Of a stretch of 11,421 nucleotides of DNA, positions 7,255 to 11,421 are shown in pieces. How positions within the stretch are numbered: the first letter of the stretch is position 1; each line of letters begins with the position of its first letter. The stretch spans positions 1 through 11,421 of the forward strand of contig JWZX01000343.1 in assembly GCA_001275005.1 (NCBI GenBank), given 5' to 3'. This DNA is from Chrysochromulina tobinii. Its lineage: Eukaryota; Haptophyta; Prymnesiales; Chrysochromulinaceae. The translations under genes were made by a program, and so were the position numbers. The notes beneath the pieces were generated by a model. The model was not told the origin of the DNA and searched no databases. It saw only the letters and a program-made list of their open reading frames with translations.

Positions 7255-10200
7255 TTAGGCAGTGAAGTCCTCCTCCTCCGTCTTCGGCTTGCCCACCTCG
7301 GTCGAGACCATCTTCTCAAGCTTGCGCAGCTCGGGCTCGGGCAGGTCGGACTTATCGACGTACCTGTGGGAAAGGGAGGAGAGGGCGCCGTGGTGAGCAC
7401 TTGCATGCAGCCGTCGTGCTCGAGCGCGCCTCCGCCATCTCGAGCTTGGCGACGTACCGCTTGGCGACGTATCGCAATCAGAGTTCATCAGAGGTAATCC
7501 GATCGAATTGGGGTCGCAATCAATGCCGCGGCACGACGTACCGCTTGAGCGAGGCAATCAGAGGTCATCAGAGGCAATCAGAGGTCATCAGAGGCCATCA
7601 ATGCGGCGGCACGACGTACCGCTTGAGCGAGAGAGCGAGGAGCACATCTGCGAACTTGACGAGCCCTCCCGGTTTCTCGACCTTGAGCTTCTTCGCGATG
7701 GACCTGGCGCTGTTGGCGGCGTCGTCCTCGCCGAAGGTGCCGAGGGGCGGGGGCACCTTTGCAATGAGCTCCGGCAGCATGCTTTCAGGGAGCTTGTTGT
7801 TGGCCTCCGGATCGAGCTCAGCCCATGCTTCCATGAAACCGTCAATGTCGGAGGGCGAGACGAGGTCGGGGTTCTGTGAATGTGAACAACGACGGGTGGT
7901 GGGCATCAGTGGTCATCAAGGGCGATGGTCATCAAGGGTCATCAATGGTCATCAAGTGATCATCAGTGGTCATCAGTGGTCATCAGTGGTCATCAGAGGT
8001 CATCAGTGATCATTTTCGCACCTGCTCGGAGAGCGAGGTGAAGTTCTCGATCCATGGTCATCAGAGGTCATCAGTGGTCATCAGTGGTCATCAGTGGTCA
8101 TCAGTGGTCATCAGTGGTCATCAGAGGTCATCAGTGATCATTTTCGCACCTGCTCGGAGAGCGAGGTGAAGTTCTCGAGGATCACAGCGACCATCAGGTT
8201 GAGGAACACCAACGTGCCGAAGAGCTGGAAGGTGACGAAATACGGGATCGCGACCCATGAGCCGCAGTCGACGCCCTCGGTGCACAGGCCGGACTCTTCC
8301 TGCACGAGCGAATCTTGGAGCAGCAGCGTCCAGCCGTCGCCGGTCACCGACTGGAGCAGCAGCAGCATACCTGTGGGGAGAGGAGAGGGCGCCGTGGTGA
8401 GCACATGCATGCAGCCGTTGGTCACCGACTGGAGAAGCAGCAGCATACCGTTGCCCACGGTCTGGAAGTTGCCATCAGTTGCCATCAGTTGCCATCAGTT
8501 GCCATCAGTTTCCATCAGTTTCCATCAGTTTCCATCAGTTGCAATCAGTTGCAATCAGCAGCATACCGTTGCCCACGGTCTGGAAGTTGCCATCAGTTGC
8601 CATCAGTTGCCATCAGTTGCCATCAGTTGCAATCAGCAGCATACCGTTGCCCACGGTCTGGAAGTTGGCATGAGATTCGACGTTGTCCTGAAGGACCAAC
8701 GTCGCGAACAGGTGCATGCCGAGGACGGCATAGATGAACATGACGAGCGCGAGCAGCGAGCACACGTTGAACACGGGTGGGAGAGAGAGGATGATGGTCG
8801 TGACGAGGTCACGCAGCCCCTTGACGCCCTTGAGGATGCGCAGGATCCGCACGATCCGGAGCAGGCGGAGCACGCGGAGCAGGAATGGCGGCACCGGCAG
8901 GTAGGCCGTCAGGTCCGCCGCGAGGTCGTCGATGAGTGCGGTGCAGACGAGCACGAAGTCGAAACGGTTCCAGCCGACCGAGAAGTAGCCTGATGAGGGG
9001 GCGCAATCGGAGGTGCAATCAGTCGCAATCAGAGGTGCACTCAATCGCAATCAGAGGTGCCATCACTGATGAGGGGGCGCAATCGGAGGTGCTCAGTCGT
9101 GCTCAGTCGCAATCAGAGGTGCCATCAGTCGCAATCAGAGGTGTGCTCAGTTGCAATCACGTACCAATCGGGCCGAGCGAGAAGATCTTGAGTGCAAACT
9201 CGGTATAGTAGACGCTGATAAAGAAGCGCATCGCGTAGTTGTACGCATCGCCCTTGGTCATCTCGAAGCCGGAGATCGAGATGAACGCGTCGTCCTCAAA
9301 CTGGTACGATTTGCACGCCATCAGCAGCGTGTTCAGCAGGATGATCGTGATGATGAAGATGTCGAAGTTGACCGACATGACGAGCTTGAAGATGTACATG
9401 CGCATCGAGCCTTCGGGCGGCGGCACTCCCTTCATCGGCTTCGCGAGCACAGCTGTCTTGATCGTCTGGACCCATTGGAGCTGAGCGCCGGTCATGGTAG
9501 CCGAGCCCGCGCCCGTCTCGGCGGCGATCGAGTTGAACGTCTCGACGATCGCGCCGATGAAGAGGTTGAGCGCGATGAAGGCGCCGACGAACATCCACGA
9601 GATCGTGAAGAGTGCGGCGGGCGAGTAGTCGTTGCGCACGGGCGCCAGGCCGGGGCCCTTGGCGGCCATCGCCTGGAACATCTCCGTCTCCCAGAGATCG
9701 CCCGAGGTCTGTGTGGAGATCGTGAGGAGATCGTGAGGAGATTGTGGGGAGATCGTGGGGGGGATCGTGATGAGTCGTGAGGAGATCGTGAAGAGATCGT
9801 GAGGAGGGGGCGGCAAAACAAGGGCGCTCAAGGGCAAATCGATGGCAATCGAGGGCAATCAACCGGGAGAGCGTACCTGGAGGAAGAGCGCGAGCATCGC
9901 CGAGCCGAAGTTGTCGAAGGAGTTGCCTGGAGGGTTCTCCCACGTGTTGCCCGCCGTCACGCACTCCTCGACGGTGGCGATGGTCGGATCCTCCGTGCAC
10001 ATCGCGAAGGTGCCGGCGAACATCTGCATACCGAGGATGGGGCAAAGTCGGCAATCAAGGGCAATCAAGGGCGATCAAGGGCGATCAAGGGCATCAAGGG
10101 CAATCAAGGGCACTCAAGGGCAAAGTCGGCAATCAGAGAGGCCGTCAGAGGCCGTCAGAGGGCCATCAAGGGCAATCAAGGGAGATCGCACCTGCATGCC

Positions 10201-11391
10201 GAGGATGGCGAAGACCGCTTGGATGAAGAGGTAGACGGCAAGCACATTCATGACGGCCGGGATCGAGGCGATGAGGGTCGCGACGATCACTTTCATCGAC
10301 TCAATGCGACCGACGAGCCGCAGGGGGCGGAGTGCACGGAGCACGCGGAGGGACTTGAGGGGGGCGAGCGCCTCAATGTCGAGCACTTCCGCGGCGATGA
10401 CGGTGACGGAGACGAGGACGATGGCGAAGTCGAGTTGGTTCCAGCCGTTCTTGAGGTAGGCTCGCTCGGTGAAGAGGAAGCCATAGGCGATGATCTTGAG
10501 GAGCGCCTCGGTCACGAAGATGGCCTGATGAGGGGGGCAATCATGCGGCCCATCAGAGAGGCCATCAGAGCAGCCATCAGAGAGGCCATCAGAGAGGCCA
10601 TCAGAGAGGCCATCAGAGAGGCCATCCGAGAGGCCATCAGAGAGGTCATCAGAGAGGCCATCAGAGAGGCCATCAGAGAGGCCATCCGAGGCCATCTGAG
10701 AGGCCATCCGAGAGGCGATCAGAGATGTTCACAGCTCCAGCGGCACGCACCGTGAACACGTAGTTGGTGAGCGTCAGCTGGGCTTCGAGAGGCGATTCGG
10801 GGTCAAGGAGTGGCGAGTCGATGGCGAGCGAGACCGACGAGGCGATGATGATGAACAGGATGAACATCTCAAAGTTCGGGTGACGCACGAACCACTCGCA
10901 ACACCTGTGGAAGACATGGCGAGTGCGTCATCAGCGCGTCGTCAGCGCGTCATCAGCGCGTCATCAGCGCGTCATCAGCGCGTCATCAGCGCGTCGTCAG
11001 CGCGTCGTCAGCGCGTCGTCAGCGCGTCATCAGCTTACCTGCGAATGCCGTTGCGCGGGCCGAAGAGGCAGAGCGAGTGCTCCTGGGGCCATGGCAATCA
11101 ACGGCAATCAACGGCAATCAACGAACCACTCGCCTCACCTGCGAATGCCGTTGCGCGGGCCGAAGAGGCAGAGCGAGTGCTCCTGGGGCCAGGGCTTCTC
11201 GACGAGCAGGTCAGACTTGGGCGGCGGCTTGGGTGGCTCCTCCACGGGGATCGGCTCCTCGCCTGGGGGGAGGGGGGGGGAGCGCCGTGGTGAGCACTTG
11301 CATGCAGCCGATCGAGCCGGCTGTTCGACGGGGATCGGCTCCTCGCCTGGCTCGGGCTCCTCTTCCTCGCCGAATGCCGAGAGCACCATGC
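7255..11391 (-). CDS. Voltage-gated calcium-channel-like alpha subunit, repeats III-IV and C-terminus, 5'-partial
   Basis: Exons in transcript order: 11391-11347, 11262-11139, 10904-10751, 10524-10192, 10023-9877, 9708-9165, 8989-8645, 8370-8150, 7873-7620, 7363-7255. All joins keep phase and give 757 residues ending in TAA (7257-7255). Numbering starts at Met in the first exon. Repeat III: S1 68-86, S2 104-122, S3 136-154, S4 with R167, R170, R173, R176 and R180, S5 185-217, pore loop with D271 (TSGDLW), S6 299-325. Repeat IV: S1 382-399, S2 424-444, S3 456-474, S4 with R487, R490, R493, R496, R499 and K502, S5 514-543, pore loop with D575 (TGDGW), S6 605-631. The C-terminal WAELDPEANNKLP segment (655-667) and PPLG match the EF-hand-like region of CaV channels. 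Residues 1-55, rich in Pro and Glu, are the cytoplasmic II-III linker. Repeats I and II lie beyond the window. It conducts cations, probably calcium, across a membrane in response to voltage. Confidence 0.92.
7364..7413 (-). mobile_element. Introner-like 3' cassette, copy 1
   Basis: A 50-nt sequence forming the end of the intron before the last channel exon. Sense strand: CGGCTGCATGCA, then GTGCTCACCACGGCGC, then a CT-rich tract and CCCACAG. It is close to 8371-8417 and 11263-11310. The next exon starts GTACGTCG, as does the intron itself at 7619. CTCAC lies near 30 nt before the AG and fits a branch point. Confidence 0.6.
7414..7619 (-). repeat. Channel intron, 5' part: exon-edge copies and TGATTGCC/TGATGACC units
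   Basis: Donor GTACGT at 7619. Units CTCTGATGACC and CTCTGATTGCC lie at 7557-7600. Around 7524-7554 is a copy of the end of the upstream exon and its donor (CGCTCAAGCGGTACGTCGTG). At 7457-7490 there are further GTACGTCGCCAAG copies. Sense-strand 7462-7414 is open in the upstream exon's frame and could encode KRYVAKLEMAEARSST. Confidence 0.75.
7874..8149 (-). repeat. Channel intron: TGATGACC minisatellite plus copy of upstream exon end
   Basis: Donor GTGCGA at 8149, acceptor CATTCACAG at 7874. Sense units ACTGATGACC and TTGATGACC fill two blocks. Between them, 8022-8050 is a 29-nt exact copy of the end of the upstream exon (8150-8178), and the copy continues through the donor into the repeats. 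The acceptor word GTTCACATTCACAG is also found in intergenic DNA at 6999-7012. Confidence 0.85.
8371..8417 (-). mobile_element. Introner-like 3' cassette, copy 2, with flanking 29-bp duplication
   Basis: A 47-nt cassette nearly identical to 7364-7413, ending in CCCCACAG as the intron acceptor. It is flanked by direct repeats: 8342-8370 (the first 29 nt of the downstream exon) and 8420-8448 differ at one base. The first sense-strand copy starts GTATGC, identical to the donor in use. Removing one repeat plus the cassette restores an uninterrupted reading frame. Confidence 0.68.
8418..8644 (-). repeat. Channel intron, 5' part: TGATGGCAAC array and two exon-edge copies
   Basis: Donor GTATGC at 8644. 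Sense units AACTGATGGC, AACTGATTGC and AACTGATGGA (10 bp) form two arrays at about 8473-8556 and 8589-8638. The end of the upstream exon with its donor (CAACTTCCAGACCGTGGGC and on) is copied at about 8557-8588 and 8441-8469, giving three potential donors in a row. Confidence 0.85.
8990..9164 (-). repeat. Channel intron: TGATTGCGAC repeats with duplicated acceptor cassette
   Basis: Donor GTACGT at 9164, acceptor CCTCATCAG at 8990. The last 26 nt of the intron (8990-9015) are repeated exactly inside it at 9066-9091, so an internal decoy acceptor exists. The rest is CTCTGATTGCGACTGATGG-type units of about 18-20 bp. Confidence 0.82.
9709..9876 (-). repeat. Channel intron: CTCACGATCTC array
   Basis: Donor GTACGC at 9876, acceptor CCACACAG at 9709. 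The 3' half in the sense direction is a run of CTCACGATCTC units, giving repeated CTCAC words and a long pyrimidine-rich tract before the acceptor. The 5' part has TTGATTGCCC and CGATTGCC units. No exon copy was found. Confidence 0.8.
10024..10191 (-). repeat. Channel intron: TTGATTGCCC array whose acceptor is an exon copy
   Basis: Donor GTGCGA at 10191, acceptor TATGCAG at 10024. Units of TTGATTGCCC and TTGATCGCCC make up the centre. The final 17 nt (CCATCCTCGGTATGCAG) copy the last 17 nt of the upstream exon with one change, so the acceptor AG comes from duplicated coding sequence. Confidence 0.85.
10525..10750 (-). repeat. Channel intron: 12-bp TGATGGCCTCTC minisatellite
   Basis: Donor GTGCGT at 10750, acceptor CCTCATCAG at 10525. 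Around 14 units of CTCTCTGATGGC with single-base variants occupy 10552-10722. The same unit in sense orientation fills intron 3 of the WD40 gene on the other strand. Confidence 0.88.
10905..11138 (-). repeat. Channel intron: 11-bp GCGCTGATGAC minisatellite plus duplicated exon end and donor
   Basis: Donor GTGAGG at 11138, acceptor TTCCACAG at 10905. Three TTGATTGCCG units are followed by 11039-11092, a copy of the last ~50 nt of the upstream exon, which carries its own better donor GTAAGC. Then about ten GCGCTGATGAC/GCGCTGACGAC units follow. The first intron bases (GCGAGTGGTTCGT) also match the start of the downstream exon. Confidence 0.87.
11263..11346 (-). mobile_element. Introner-like cassette, copy 3, inside an 84-nt in-frame GC-AG intron
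   Basis: Cassette 11263-11310 (CGGCTGCATGCA, GTGCTCACCACGGCGC, C-rich tract, CCCAG) closes a stretch flanked by exact 19-nt repeats, 11244-11262 and 11328-11346. The repeat period is 84, a multiple of three, and the frame has no stop, so this could be intron or coding. Only a GC donor (CCAG/GCGAGG) fits the phase and the duplication. Retained translation would duplicate GEEPIPVE. Confidence 0.5.
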
Positions 11392-11421
11392 CTGCACGCA
11401 GAAAGGGGGGGGGGGGGGGGG
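11392..11421 (-). repeat. Intron 3' end with poly-C tract at window edge
   Basis: Sense strand reads a run of 17 C, then TTTCTGCGTGCAG, directly before the first visible channel exon. It fits a pyrimidine tract and acceptor. The homopolymer at the very end may also mark a sequence break. Confidence 0.65.

Noticed and set aside
7901-8150. CRISPR-like regular repeats
   Set aside because: Units are about 10 bp without unique spacers and lie within a eukaryotic intron, so this is a minisatellite.
10114-10707. Long minus-strand frame starting with repeated SDGL residues
   Set aside because: Only the part from 10524 down to 10192 is channel coding; the SDGL part is the 12-bp intronic repeat read through.
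11405-11421. Poly-G run as a biological boundary or telomere-like end
   Set aside because: A single homopolymer at the window end; it fits a pyrimidine tract on the minus strand or a sequencing break.

Overview
This is a nuclear fragment from a GC-rich microbial eukaryote. Two of the three genes are split by short spliceosomal introns of 84-276 bp packed with minisatellite repeats, and the products are typical of protists: a WD40 propeller, a CHASE-domain nucleotide cyclase and a four-repeat voltage-gated cation channel. High GC, repeat-filled introns and intron-borne repeated cassettes suggest a marine microalga such as a haptophyte or pelagophyte. That assignment is inference with low confidence.

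Layout. (1) 1-2119, plus strand: the last five exons of a WD40-repeat protein, cut by the window edge. (2) 2120-3684: an intergenic region between convergent genes, with a 44-bp tandem array, a cluster of stem-loops and two diverged copies of a ~100-bp repeat. (3) 3685-5748, minus strand: an intronless class III nucleotide cyclase with an extracellular CHASE sensor between two membrane helices. (4) 5749-7254: an intergenic region with an inverted-repeat (foldback) structure and a 98-bp direct duplication. (5) 7255 to beyond 11391, minus strand: ten exons for repeats III and IV and the C-terminus of a CaV-type channel; its 5' part lies beyond the window.

Exon joins were chosen by reading phase and protein continuity. 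All 13 introns join in frame: 12 are GT-AG and one is a proposed GC-AG intron.

The most interesting signal is in the introns. A ~48-nt cassette occurs three times in the channel gene, each time as the exact 3' end of an intron. It carries a branch-point-like CTCAC, a pyrimidine tract and the acceptor AG, and the exon after it begins with sequence also present at or near the 5' end of the same intron. This is what an introner (an intron-generating element with target duplication) or intron gain by tandem duplication would leave. In addition, nine of 13 introns carry copies of neighbouring exon edges, often with the splice donor. The remaining intron sequence is short-period repeats built from TGAT/TGAC/CTCAC words that match the YTNAY branch-point consensus and read in the sense direction of whichever gene they lie in.

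No shared pathway is evident. The cyclase and channel are both membrane signalling proteins on the same strand and could both act in cAMP/cGMP and calcium signalling, but co-regulation is not shown.
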